A stretch of 45,097 bases of DNA from a virus. The stretch lies in the IMG/VR virus record IMGVR_UViG_3300035701_000073, positions 1 to 45,097 of that record, one strand, 5' to 3'. The first letter of the stretch is position 1. Every line of letters starts with the position of its first letter. The notes under the pieces are model-generated. The model had not been told where the DNA came from and made no database searches. It was given only the letters and a program-made list of their open reading frames with translations. Positions 20,719 to 28,393 of this stretch are shown in pieces. A program made the translations under genes and the position numbers.

Positions 20719-20933
20719 AGGTACATCTCTACCCTGTAGCAGATAAGAACATCCCTGATGAAGTCTGCTCTGTACTAGGTTGTATCTTCCAAGCAACTCA
20801 TTGGTGGACATTTATAACTCCAAAGGTCGCATTGTGTCAATTTCATTATGACTTTCCTACTCCCAGGTTCAAGGACCTAGTAGATGAAACTAGGTTAGAG
20901 AATCGGTCAGCCTACACCTTTGATGGTTACTGA
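20715..20933 (+). CDS. Small cysteine/histidine protein, possible zinc knuckle
   Basis: A 72-aa protein joined to queE by ATGA overlap. EVCSVLGCIFQATHWWTFIT and ALCQFHYDF give a C-x4-C ... C-x2-H pattern as in small zinc-binding domains. It lies between queE and folE, so a link with deazaguanine metabolism is possible but unproven. Confidence 0.55.
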   Translation: MKVHLYPVADKNIPDEVCSVLGCIFQATHWWTFITPKVALCQFHYDFPTPRFKDLVDETRLENRSAYTFDGY

Positions 20934-20941
20934 GGAGACAG

Positions 20942-21490
20942 ATGAATCGGAAAAAGATTGAGAAAGGAGTCGAGTTGATCCTCGAGGGTCTACTCGGTAA
21001 ACAATGGACAGCAGATCAGAACTATATAGAAACTCCGAAGCGTGTAGCGAAGTTCTACGCCGAAATGTTCAAGCCAAGACCTTACACCCAGACCTCTTTC
21101 GAAGAGGATCGCAAGCAGATGATAACGTTGCTCCACCACATCGACTATACCTTTTGTCCTCACCATCTGCTTCCTGTGAAACTAGACATCAGCTGCGCCT
21201 ATTTACCTCAGGGCGCCGTGTTGGGTTTATCGAAGCTGATACGGCTTATCCAGACGCACTTCGAGGAACCGCTACTGCAAGAGAGTTTTACGGACTCCTT
21301 AGCGGACGAGCTAATGAAGGTTCGGCCAAAACCTCTTGGCTCCGCTGTACTCGTATACGGCGACCACGCCTGTATGCAGATACGAGGGGCGAAAACATCA
21401 GGTTGCGTTGCCACATCCGCTATGCGTGGCGTCTTTCTAGATTTACCAGCACCGCGTGAAGAGTTCATGGCTCTAGCGAGACGCATATGA
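20942..21490 (+). CDS. folE: GTP cyclohydrolase I
   Basis: A 182-aa enzyme making dihydroneopterin triphosphate from GTP, the first step to preQ0. The zinc motif is FCPHHLLP (C72), in place of the commoner CEHHLLP; GAVLGLSKLIRLIQTHF and LLQESFTDSLADEL are the conserved core, and GDHACMQIRG provides the second zinc cysteine. AGGAGACAG lies before the ATG. It overlaps the phosphoribosyltransferase-like gene by four bases. Confidence 0.92.
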   Translation: MNRKKIEKGVELILEGLLGKQWTADQNYIETPKRVAKFYAEMFKPRPYTQTSFEEDRKQMITLLHHIDYTFCPHHLLPVKLDISCAYLPQGAVLGLSKLIRLIQTHFEEPLLQESFTDSLADELMKVRPKPLGSAVLVYGDHACMQIRGAKTSGCVATSAMRGVFLDLPAPREEFMALARRI

Positions 21491-21993
21491 TGGAGCAACT
21501 CTATACACAGACAAAGATCAAACGTAAGGTCTTACAACTCGCCGAAGCTATAGAGAAGCAAGCCAAGGCCGCTCTTCATGTTCACGTGATCATGGATGGG
21601 GGTTTTATGTTCGCAGCGGACTTTATTCGGGTATATGGGGGTAAGATATCCAAGATAACATTCTTACCAATCTCTAGAGGATATAGCGCAGGAAAGGTAT
21701 ATCCACCGCGGCTTATGAGTAAGGATAGCCAGTATACAGTAAATCTGAATTCTCACTATACGCATCTTGTCTTAGACGTGTGTGTTGAGAAGGGACTTAC
21801 ATTAGCCTTCATGAGAGGATATTTAGAGCCATGGACAAAGCAGTTAATTCGTTGTGCATTAGTAGCTAATACGACTGCAGGTCTCTTTGAGTGCGACCAT
21901 GTGGGATTTCTACAGAAAGGCCCATTCTTCTTAACAGGCTATGGAATGGGTCCTTATCGAGACTTCGGAGCTATTTACGGGATACCAAAATGA
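21487..21993 (+). CDS. Phosphoribosyltransferase-like protein with altered PRPP loop
   Basis: A 168-aa protein with the layout of hypoxanthine phosphoribosyltransferase: TKIKRKVLQLAEAIEKQ, then HVIMDGGFMFAADFIRVYGG for the pyrophosphate-binding loop and hood, and FFLTGYGMGPYRDFGAIYGI at the C-terminus as in FxVGYGxDxxxxYRxLP. The PRPP-binding loop reads HLVLDVCVEKGLTL, so the usual pair of acidic residues and the D-T-G core are missing. It may bind a purine or deazapurine without standard PRTase chemistry. It lies directly after folE. Confidence 0.65.
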   Translation: MMEQLYTQTKIKRKVLQLAEAIEKQAKAALHVHVIMDGGFMFAADFIRVYGGKISKITFLPISRGYSAGKVYPPRLMSKDSQYTVNLNSHYTHLVLDVCVEKGLTLAFMRGYLEPWTKQLIRCALVANTTAGLFECDHVGFLQKGPFFLTGYGMGPYRDFGAIYGIPK

Positions 21994-22442
21994 CCGCCCC
22001 GCTATCAGCACAGTCGGCTATCGAGATTTTAGAGAGTGAATGGCATACGGGGGATTCAGTTCAAGCACTTATTGTCCTTCGCCGTGTCGTTAAGGACTAC
22101 TCCTCCCTGCGGGCCGAGGTCGAACTGCTACGGAAGGACAACAACTATTTCCACGCAGGTTTTGATTCGGTCAGGGAAGATTACGAGGAACAGAAGGCCC
22201 GCGCAGAGAAAGCCGAGGCCCAACTCGCCAAGGTCTGCGAGAGAAACAGGCTGATGGACGATAACTTTGGGTCGCTTCTGGAAAAGAACATCAATCTTGA
22301 GGAACAACTCGCCAAGCAAGCCCCGCTCGTCAATGCTCTTTTACGAATAGCGAATGAGGCTTTCCCGTTAGAGGTCACAGAAAAATGTATGCGTTCGGTA
22401 GCCCGCGCCGCCCTCAAATTGTGGGAAGGAGAAGGGAAATGA
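21990..22442 (+). CDS. Coiled-coil protein
   Basis: The ATG at 21990 overlaps the previous stop as ATGA, so it is preferred over a longer in-frame start at 21891. The 150-aa product is mostly heptad-like helix (LRAEVELLRKDNNYF, EEQKARAEKAEAQLAKVCER, NLEEQLAKQAPLVNALLRIA). It ends overlapping the polymerase start. Small coiled-coil proteins of this kind are common in phage early regions; no function is assigned. Confidence 0.6.
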   Translation: MTAPLSAQSAIEILESEWHTGDSVQALIVLRRVVKDYSSLRAEVELLRKDNNYFHAGFDSVREDYEEQKARAEKAEAQLAKVCERNRLMDDNFGSLLEKNINLEEQLAKQAPLVNALLRIANEAFPLEVTEKCMRSVARAALKLWEGEGK

Positions 22443-24640
22443 TGAAACCACCCCACTGTCAAGGTTGTCCTTTATACGAGATAGGACAAGGTTATGCTTT
22501 TGGAGAGGGACCTAAAGATGCGAAGACGCTCATCCTTGGTGAAGCGCTCGGAGAGTCCGAAGCCTCGTTATCAAGACCTTTCGTTGGTGGAGCTGGTAGA
22601 ACACTTAACTACCTCATGCTCAAAGCTGACACTCGTCGTTCCGAGTGTTTTGTTACGAATGTTGTCCGGTGTAGGCCGCCGGCGAATCGGGCCCCCTTAC
22701 CGGAGGAAGTAGCAACGTGTATGGATCGTCATGCTCTTAAGTTGTTTGTAAAGCAGTTTAACTTCGTTGTGTTGCTTGGTAACGTTGCAATGCAAGCTCT
22801 TATGGAACAGACACAAATAACGAAGTGGCGTGGCTCCGTCGTACTAATAGATGGGGTCAAGATGATGCCGACTTTTCATCCAGCATATATTATGCGTCAA
22901 CAGGACATGATACCGATCATGATCTTGGACTTGAAGAAAATCTCCCAAGAGAGCTGGACTGCCGAGTACATGGAGCCCTTACAGAACTATCAGTATAATG
23001 CCGCACCAGTAGACTTAGATCCTATTATGAAGTCTACCGCTCCTGTTTCAGTAGACGTTGAAACTAATAGCCTGGATGCGTATGATGGCTCTCTTACTCG
23101 TGTTGGTGTTTCTTGTGTTCCAGGCACCGTCTATGTAGTAAAGGACCTAGTAACGGCCAAGAGCGCTTTGAGTGCGTTACTATCGGACATGTCACGAGAG
23201 AAGGTCGGGCATAACATCTTCTTTGATATTAAGCAACTCCGGGCGAACGGGATCGAGATCAATCCGCCGTTCTTTGATACTATGGTCGCTCATCATCTTG
23301 TAATAGGAGAGGTACCAAGTGATCTTGCCTTTGTCTCCAGTATCTATACGCGCATTCCGTATTGGAAGCATCTTATTAAGCAGGACCTCGATCTGTACAA
23401 CGCGACTGATGTTGATGCAACACTCCGTATCTCTGAGAGTCTACGATATGAGATTAGCCGTCTTGGACTGGGGCGTGTCTTTAAAGATACGATGGATGTC
23501 CTTCCAGTCTTGCAACGTATGTCGGCGGCAGGCGTGTTGGTCGATAGACTCTTGCAAGCTAAATGGCGAGTCGGATTGGAACGACGTATCAAAAGCCTTG
23601 AGACGGTATTATCTCTAGAGGTCGGAGATAAGTTATTTAACTGGAGATCTCATACACAACTTACCAAGTTGCTATACGAGAAGCTCAAACTACCGAAGCA
23701 ATTCAACAAGCATACGGATCATGTCTCAGCAAACGAGGAGGCCCTAATTGACCTTAAAGCCGTCACGAATAACAAAATCGTCGATCTTCTCTTACAGCTC
23801 CGGAAGTTTAGTAAGTTGGCGTCGACGTATTTCTCGTTGGAAGATACGCCAGATCATAAGGTCCACACGGACTTTCTCGTTCACGTCACACCAACTGGGC
23901 GACTTGCTTCAAGAAATCCAAACCTACAAAACGTCCCCAAGGGACCTGCCAGAGCCATTTACGTACCAGCTCCTGGAAACATCTTTGTATCGGCGGACTA
24001 TTCACAGATTGAAATGCGCATTTCTGCGGTTCTGGCGGGCGAACAAGCTCTACTAGATGCGTTCGCAAAGGGTGAAGATATTCATCGTAAGACCGCGGCT
24101 CTTGTTTATCACGTGATGCAGAACGAGGTCACTGATCAGCAGCGCTTTAAAGCGAAGATGATGGTCTACGGTATGGGTTACGGTCGTGGTGCTAGGTCAA
24201 TTGCCAAGGAACACAAGATGTCTTTGGCTGAAGCAGAGAGATTTATCGATGAGTACTTCGTGCAGTTTCCCCGTATCAAGTTCTGGCGACAGACAGTTGC
24301 AAACGAGGGTCAACGAAACGGATTTCTTGTCAATCCATATGGACATCGTCGGTATTTTTTCGGCCCCAACACGGTACCTAAGATGTACAATTATCTGCCA
24401 CAATCAACTGCTGCGTATGTTATTATGGAAGCAATGCTCAAAGTAGATGAACAACTTCCTAAAGGAGCTCATCTAATTCTACAGGTACATGACTCGCTCG
24501 TAGTAGAGTGCGAAGAAGGACTCAAACATCAGGTAATAGAATGTTTAACAGAAAATATGCAGGCTCCTATCGACGTACTAAATGGATATCAAATTCCCGT
24601 CAAGGTAGGTATAGGAAAGAATTGGAGCGAAACAGATTGA
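22439..24640 (+). CDS. Family-4 uracil-DNA glycosylase fused to family A DNA polymerase
   Basis: The start at 22439 (MMKPPHCQGC) fits the GGGAAGGAGAAGGG leader and the ATGA overlap; the frame stays open further upstream. The product is 733 aa. Residues 1-~180: UDG family 4 with four Fe-S cysteines (C7, C10, C78, C94), GEALGESEA, PFVGGAGRTL, RCRPPANRAPLPEEVATC and HPAY at 147-150. Residues ~200-370: 3'-5' exonuclease with D206/E208 (SVDVETNSLD) and GHNIFFDIKQL. Residues ~390-733: polymerase with SADYSQIEMRISA (motif A), RFKAKMMVYGMGYG (motif B, Tyr at the F762 position of E. coli Pol I as in T7 polymerase) and VHDSLVVE (motif C). It is the replicative polymerase. A comparable N-terminal domain is known in phage SPO1 polymerase. 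Confidence 0.9.
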   Translation: MMKPPHCQGCPLYEIGQGYAFGEGPKDAKTLILGEALGESEASLSRPFVGGAGRTLNYLMLKADTRRSECFVTNVVRCRPPANRAPLPEEVATCMDRHALKLFVKQFNFVVLLGNVAMQALMEQTQITKWRGSVVLIDGVKMMPTFHPAYIMRQQDMIPIMILDLKKISQESWTAEYMEPLQNYQYNAAPVDLDPIMKSTAPVSVDVETNSLDAYDGSLTRVGVSCVPGTVYVVKDLVTAKSALSALLSDMSREKVGHNIFFDIKQLRANGIEINPPFFDTMVAHHLVIGEVPSDLAFVSSIYTRIPYWKHLIKQDLDLYNATDVDATLRISESLRYEISRLGLGRVFKDTMDVLPVLQRMSAAGVLVDRLLQAKWRVGLERRIKSLETVLSLEVGDKLFNWRSHTQLTKLLYEKLKLPKQFNKHTDHVSANEEALIDLKAVTNNKIVDLLLQLRKFSKLASTYFSLEDTPDHKVHTDFLVHVTPTGRLASRNPNLQNVPKGPARAIYVPAPGNIFVSADYSQIEMRISAVLAGEQALLDAFAKGEDIHRKTAALVYHVMQNEVTDQQRFKAKMMVYGMGYGRGARSIAKEHKMSLAEAERFIDEYFVQFPRIKFWRQTVANEGQRNGFLVNPYGHRRYFFGPNTVPKMYNYLPQSTAAYVIMEAMLKVDEQLPKGAHLILQVHDSLVVECEEGLKHQVIECLTENMQAPIDVLNGYQIPVKVGIGKNWSETD

Positions 24641-24732
24641 AGAACCTGTTCTTCTGGTTACGTATAGCGATTATATGGATCGCTCTAATTGTTATAATGT
24701 GTTGTCTATGGTCTGCTCGACGACCAAACTAA
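24637..24732 (+). CDS. Tiny membrane protein with TTG start
   Basis: TTG at 24637 overlaps the polymerase stop (TTGA), with GGAG nine bases ahead. The 31-aa product (M)KNLFFWLRIAIIWIALIVI then MCCLWSARRPN is a single membrane span with basic tail. It immediately precedes a multi-span membrane gene, so a part in lysis is possible. Confidence 0.45.
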   Translation: MKNLFFWLRIAIIWIALIVIMCCLWSARRPN

Positions 24733-24759
24733 TCCGCCCCTTGGCTGAAAGGAGAACCG

Positions 24760-25044
24760 ATGGATCCCCTTCTTATTGCTGCTGCGGTTGTAACCCTCAT
24801 TCAGGGTATAAAGGAAGCTGCGGAGAAGGTCGGGATCGTGATTCAGGGCCCGGTTGCTCTGATCTTCACAATCTTGGCCTGTGTTGGGTATGTCCTTTAT
24901 AAAGCCCTGGAAACGTCCGTTCCGATCTTTAGTATCGTTACCCTGGTCACTCTTGTCCAGGTCATTATCGGTGCGCTTGGCGGTTATGGAATCGTCAAGA
25001 AGATCGCGAACGGAAAAACGGTGCCGCCTACGCCCGTCCCGTAA
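24760..25044 (+). CDS. Holin-like membrane protein
   Basis: A 94-aa protein with AAAGGAGAACCG before the ATG. It has three hydrophobic spans: PLLIAAAVVTLIQGI, GPVALIFTILACVGYVLYKA and FSIVTLVTLVQVIIGALGG, then a short basic, proline-rich tail (KKIANGKTVPPTPVP). Size and topology fit class I holins, but the location among replication genes rather than late genes is unusual. It may instead be an early membrane-active protein. Confidence 0.55.
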   Translation: MDPLLIAAAVVTLIQGIKEAAEKVGIVIQGPVALIFTILACVGYVLYKALETSVPIFSIVTLVTLVQVIIGALGGYGIVKKIANGKTVPPTPVP

Positions 25045-25056
25045 CTAATGTCGAGT

Positions 25057-25080
25057 AAGGGGGAGTAGCGGCTCCCCCTT
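25057..25080 (+). terminator. Hairpin before dpdA
   Basis: AAGGGGGAG (25057-25065) pairs with CTCCCCCTT (25072-25080) with a six-base loop. No T-tract follows, so it may be an attenuator or mRNA end rather than an efficient terminator. AAGGAG of the next gene lies seven bases after it. Confidence 0.55.
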
Positions 25081-25096
25081 CTCCCCAAGGAGTAAC

Positions 25097-25843
25097 ATGC
25101 TACTAAGTTTTGAGATACCTACGAAACATTTAGCCGAATTCATTCCTCTAGAGGACTTTCAGTTCGGCCTTGCTCATCTGTTCCTGAAGAAGGACTATCC
25201 AGGATGGGAAGAGTACCACAAGATGTATCAGGGCTGTCTACTGGACAACTCTATGTACGAGCTTGGATACCCCCTTCCTATCGAGGAGTTGATGAAAGCC
25301 GCTGCCTTAGCAAAGCCTAGGGCGATTATCGCTCCGGACTGGATGGATGAGTATGGCAAGACTATGGAGGCAGCTTACGAATTATGGAGGGCCAAACCCC
25401 AAGGCGCTTCTTGGTCTATCGGTGTGGTGGTTCAGGGAAAGAACTATGAAGAGCGTCGGAAGTTCTTTTTAATGGCGCGCACGAATAAGTGGAGTCCTAT
25501 CTGCTTCCCGTTTAGATCACCGAGAGAGGAGACTATGAAGTTACTCGCGCGGGCAGGAGAGTTCCACACAAACCACTGGTATCATATGTTAGGCCTTAGA
25601 GATTGGATAGAACTCTCTATTCCGTATCCTGGTCTTTGGTCTATTGATACCAGTAAACCGTTTAAGGGCTATAAGATTACAGAGCAGCCTTGTAGAGGTC
25701 AAGGTGGTATCAAGATGCATGATGAGATGTCCTTTACTGCTAGACGAGTAGCAGGGTGGAATATCGCGTTTATGCGGCAACTAGCACAGTATGGAGAACG
25801 TCAACGATTCTATAATATGAAAGGACACAAGTCGTGCCGATAG
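25097..25843 (+). CDS. dpdA: DpdA-like DNA 7-deazaguanine transglycosylase
   Basis: A 248-aa protein related to tRNA-guanine transglycosylases. LLDNSMYELG (D50, E55), IIAPDWMDE (D81), IGVVVQGKNYEE (~108-119), HMLGL (~163-167) and SIDTS (~182-186) follow the order of the DpdA/TGT TIM barrel. The zinc motif of tRNA enzymes is absent, as expected for the smaller phage type. Together with folE, queD, queE and queC in this genome it should exchange G in DNA for preQ0. AAGGAG lies directly before the ATG. Residues 37-48 are encoded by the 37-bp repeat also found before queD. Confidence 0.85.
   Translation: MLLSFEIPTKHLAEFIPLEDFQFGLAHLFLKKDYPGWEEYHKMYQGCLLDNSMYELGYPLPIEELMKAAALAKPRAIIAPDWMDEYGKTMEAAYELWRAKPQGASWSIGVVVQGKNYEERRKFFLMARTNKWSPICFPFRSPREETMKLLARAGEFHTNHWYHMLGLRDWIELSIPYPGLWSIDTSKPFKGYKITEQPCRGQGGIKMHDEMSFTARRVAGWNIAFMRQLAQYGERQRFYNMKGHKSCR
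25205..25241 (+). repeat. 37-bp exact direct repeat, copy in dpdA
   Basis: This stretch encodes WEEYHKMYQGCL of DpdA and recurs without change at 25879-25915, in the same coding sense. Confidence 0.9.
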
Positions 25844-25944
25844 GGGGTTGGTGGTTAGCCAACAGATATCGAGAAGACTGGGAAGAGTACCACAAGATGT
25901 ATCAGGGCTGTCTACCTGATGAAAATTACGAGAAAGGAAAACAC
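25834..25944 (+). pseudogene. dpdA N-terminal fragment fused ahead of queD
   Basis: In frame with queD from a GTG at 25834, this 37-codon stretch reads (V)PIGGWWLANRYREDWEEYHK and MYQGCLPDENYEKG. It aligns with DpdA residues ~25-57 (LAHLFLKKDYPGWEEYHK, MYQGCLLDNSMYELG), with a 37-bp identical core. It looks like the remains of a partial dpdA duplication. It may still be translated as an N-terminal extension of QueD, though the ATG at 25945 has its own ribosome site. Confidence 0.6.
25879..25915 (+). repeat. 37-bp exact direct repeat, copy before queD
   Basis: Identical to 25205-25241, 674 bp downstream. Unequal recombination between the copies would delete most of dpdA. Confidence 0.9.
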
Positions 25945-26355
25945 ATGAACGGTGAACAAGCTAAAACACATTATGTCGCCCCGGGTCAACCCCACGTATG
26001 GGTATGGAAGCGTTGCTCATTTGACGCAGCACACCAACTGCCGCTTTACCAAGGAGCCTGCTCCCGTGTCCACGGTCATACGTACTTCGTCGAGCTCGGA
26101 GTTCTATGTAGTATCGATCCAGCTACGGGAATGGGTCTGGACCTTAAGGAGTTAGGCGAGTTTCTCAAGTCAAACGTTGAGGCGCTCTTCGATCACCAGT
26201 TCATTAATGATCGAATTCCTGGACAACATTCAACCGCCGAGGGTATCGCTCGCTATATCTTAGAGGTAGCGGATCGTTACTTCAACAAGTCATTCGTGAA
26301 AGTGAGAGTATATGAAACTCCAGACAGTTGGGTGGAAATGGATTCTTCGCGGTAA
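25945..26355 (+). CDS. queD: 6-carboxytetrahydropterin synthase QueD
   Basis: A 136-aa enzyme with AAAGGAAAACAC ahead of the ATG. FDAAHQLPLYQGACSRVHGH holds the zinc histidines and the catalytic cysteine; MGLDLKELGEFLK, LFDHQFIND and STAEGIARYI follow in the usual order, and VRVYETPDSW is the closing strand. It converts dihydroneopterin triphosphate to the substrate of QueE. A longer in-frame start (25834) would add the dpdA-like fragment. Confidence 0.9.
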   Translation: MNGEQAKTHYVAPGQPHVWVWKRCSFDAAHQLPLYQGACSRVHGHTYFVELGVLCSIDPATGMGLDLKELGEFLKSNVEALFDHQFINDRIPGQHSTAEGIARYILEVADRYFNKSFVKVRVYETPDSWVEMDSSR

Positions 26356-26386
26356 ACCCCGTAGCAGACACTTTGTGAGCGTAACT

Positions 26387-26806
26387 ATGGACGAGTTAGT
26401 TAATCATCCGAAACATTATATGTCGGGTACGAGTCTCGAGGTCATAGATGTGATTAAAGCGTTCTCGCATGGATCACACATTGCCCACGAGATCTTTCTG
26501 TGGGGCAATGCCGTGAAGTATCTCTTACGATATCGACACAAAAAGAATCCGTTACAAGACCTACACAAGGCAGAATTCTATGTCATCGAACTAATCAAAC
26601 TCCTGGATAAGGCCGAACATGATAAAAGACTTAACCGCGCAGCTAGAAATCTTCCGTCAGTACTTGCAGAAAGCAAAGTTCAAAGAGTTCAGCCCCGAAC
26701 ACAATCAGGCCGTTACGTTTCTAGAAAGGTTTCCACGAAGGCTAACACCCGAGGAAAGCGACGAATTCTCAAAGGCGCTTCAAGCCGCCCTAATCGCGTT
26801 ACCTAA
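26387..26806 (+). CDS. DUF3310 protein with long overlapping tail
   Basis: The start MDELVNHPKHYMSGTSLEVI is chosen from the family pattern; in-frame starts upstream overlap queD. NHPKHY, EVIDVIKAF, GNAVKYLLRYRHKKNPLQDL and KAEFYVIELIK match DUF3310, a common phage family of unknown role, sometimes called nucleotide-kinase-like. The domain ends near residue 75. The last ~60 residues are Arg/Ser rich and overlap the next gene by 188 bases in another frame, so the tail could be a side effect of a nearby frameshift in nature or sequence. Confidence 0.7.
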   Translation: MDELVNHPKHYMSGTSLEVIDVIKAFSHGSHIAHEIFLWGNAVKYLLRYRHKKNPLQDLHKAEFYVIELIKLLDKAEHDKRLNRAARNLPSVLAESKVQRVQPRTQSGRYVSRKVSTKANTRGKRRILKGASSRPNRVT

Positions 26807-27986
26807 GCAAGAGAGTGTTGCTAACGAGCCTTTTGAGAGACTTATCCCGAAGAAGGGCTGGTTACGAGATTACTATGATTATACATTAACCAGCGAACCG
26901 CCCGCAGTCTTTCACTTTATGTCCGCGCTCACGGTTCTAGGAGCGGCATTAGAGAGGAATATCTTCTTCGATAAGTCCTTCTATCAAGTCTTTCCAAACA
27001 TAGCGACGGTCCTTATTGCTCCGACTGGAAAGTGTCGTAAGACGAGTGCAACCAACGTTGCACTCTCCCTAGGTAGGGCTACAGGAGTTAACATACTATC
27101 CGAGCGCATTACCCCCGAAGCGCTCATCGGTGGATTAGGTGGTCGGGAGACCGCGAGTGGGCTGGTCTATGCACCGGAGCTTGCGGTCTTCCTAGGTAAG
27201 CAACAATATCTACAAGGGATGGTTCCTCTACTCACGACGTTGTTTGATTGTCCTCCTATATGGAAATCGACCACGATTATGCGTGGAGAGGCCTCTCTAA
27301 CAGGGGTGGCTCTAAGTATGCTTGCCGCCTCTACTCTAGAGTGGTTCGTCGACGCGCTACCCCGCGAAGCGTTCAGCGGTGGATTTATGTCACGATTGTT
27401 ATTCGTGGTACAGGAAGATACAGATAGGACCTACGCTATACCTACTAGACCGGAAGGATATCTGTACGAAGGCTTACGGGAAGGACTCGTAGCTCTTAGA
27501 GACATTAGAGGGGAAGTTACTATGCATCCTACCGCTAGAGAGTGGTACGAGAAGTGGTATAGGAAACATCATCATACAGCCGTGTTCGATGATAAGTTCG
27601 CTGGATATCATGAGAGGAAGCCAGACCATTTACTTCGTCTGGCTTTCATTATGAAAGTAGCACAAGATGGCTTGTTAGTTCTGGATTATGAGGATCTTCA
27701 ACGAGCCCTCGATGTGTTAGACTGGTTAGAAAAACGTCTACCAAATGTATTTGACGGTGTTGCAAGTAATCAACTTGGAGCAACTCACCAGAAGATAGTA
27801 ACACATCTTAAGATGAATGGAGGCCGAATGATCCATAGTCTACTATTAAGAAAGATGCAACATATGATTAATGCCCGACAGTTTGCGGAAGCTATTCTAA
27901 CATTAAAAGAAAGTCGAACTATCGAGGAGCACAGAAGTTCTATTGAGCACTCATATGAGTTAATAGAGTCTAGGAGAGAAAAATGA
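26619..27986 (+). CDS. DUF3987-like P-loop ATPase (putative helicase or primase-associated)
   Basis: A 455-aa protein. Residues ~75-110 (YDYTLTSEPPAVFHFMSALT, LGAALERN) and a P-loop variant VLIAPTGKCRKTSAT lead to FMSRLLFVV (arginine-finger-like) and a C-terminal helical region. This layout resembles DUF3987 proteins, which are encoded near phage replication genes. The Walker A lacks the usual G-K-T triplet and has R-K-T instead. No other DnaB-type helicase was seen, so it is the best candidate to open the fork. It starts inside the DUF3310 gene. Confidence 0.65.
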   Translation: MIKDLTAQLEIFRQYLQKAKFKEFSPEHNQAVTFLERFPRRLTPEESDEFSKALQAALIALPKQESVANEPFERLIPKKGWLRDYYDYTLTSEPPAVFHFMSALTVLGAALERNIFFDKSFYQVFPNIATVLIAPTGKCRKTSATNVALSLGRATGVNILSERITPEALIGGLGGRETASGLVYAPELAVFLGKQQYLQGMVPLLTTLFDCPPIWKSTTIMRGEASLTGVALSMLAASTLEWFVDALPREAFSGGFMSRLLFVVQEDTDRTYAIPTRPEGYLYEGLREGLVALRDIRGEVTMHPTAREWYEKWYRKHHHTAVFDDKFAGYHERKPDHLLRLAFIMKVAQDGLLVLDYEDLQRALDVLDWLEKRLPNVFDGVASNQLGATHQKIVTHLKMNGGRMIHSLLLRKMQHMINARQFAEAILTLKESRTIEEHRSSIEHSYELIESRREK

Positions 27987-28393
27987 TTATCTGGGAGTTT
28001 ATCTTAAAAGATGAAGATGTATGTACTGCTCTTACTAGACTATATGCAGAGATGGGAGTAAATCCTCTAGCAGTTCAATTAGGTGTTTCTCGTGTGGCCT
28101 TACTTAAGAAACTTAGAGAGTGTGGAATAGCTACTCGTGGAAGAGGTGGAGCACATTTTCGTATCGATATGTCTATATTACCTGATAAGTGGTGGGAACT
28201 CTCTACTGAAGAGTTGTGTGGAATAACTAACTATTGTGCTAACTATGTTCGAAAGTTAAGGAGAAAAAAGCTATGCGACTTGGGGGTTACTACAAAAGCA
28301 GTCTCTCAGGACTTACCTTCCGATACAAAGGAATTGTCCTCGGAATTACCGTCAACGGAAACGACGCCAGAATTTGGGGAGAACGAGTCTTAA
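27983..28393 (+). CDS. Helix-turn-helix DNA-binding protein
   Basis: A 136-aa protein joined to the previous gene by ATGA overlap. ALTRLYAEMGVNPLAVQLGV then SRVALLKKLRECGIATRGRG is a helix-turn-helix. A second short helical unit (LSTEELCGITNYCANYVRKL, RRKKLCDLG) may be another DNA-reading unit. The last ~35 residues are Ser/Thr/Glu rich and overlap a different frame. It could regulate late transcription; this is inferred from domain type only. Confidence 0.6.
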   Translation: MIIWEFILKDEDVCTALTRLYAEMGVNPLAVQLGVSRVALLKKLRECGIATRGRGGAHFRIDMSILPDKWWELSTEELCGITNYCANYVRKLRRKKLCDLGVTTKAVSQDLPSDTKELSSELPSTETTPEFGENES

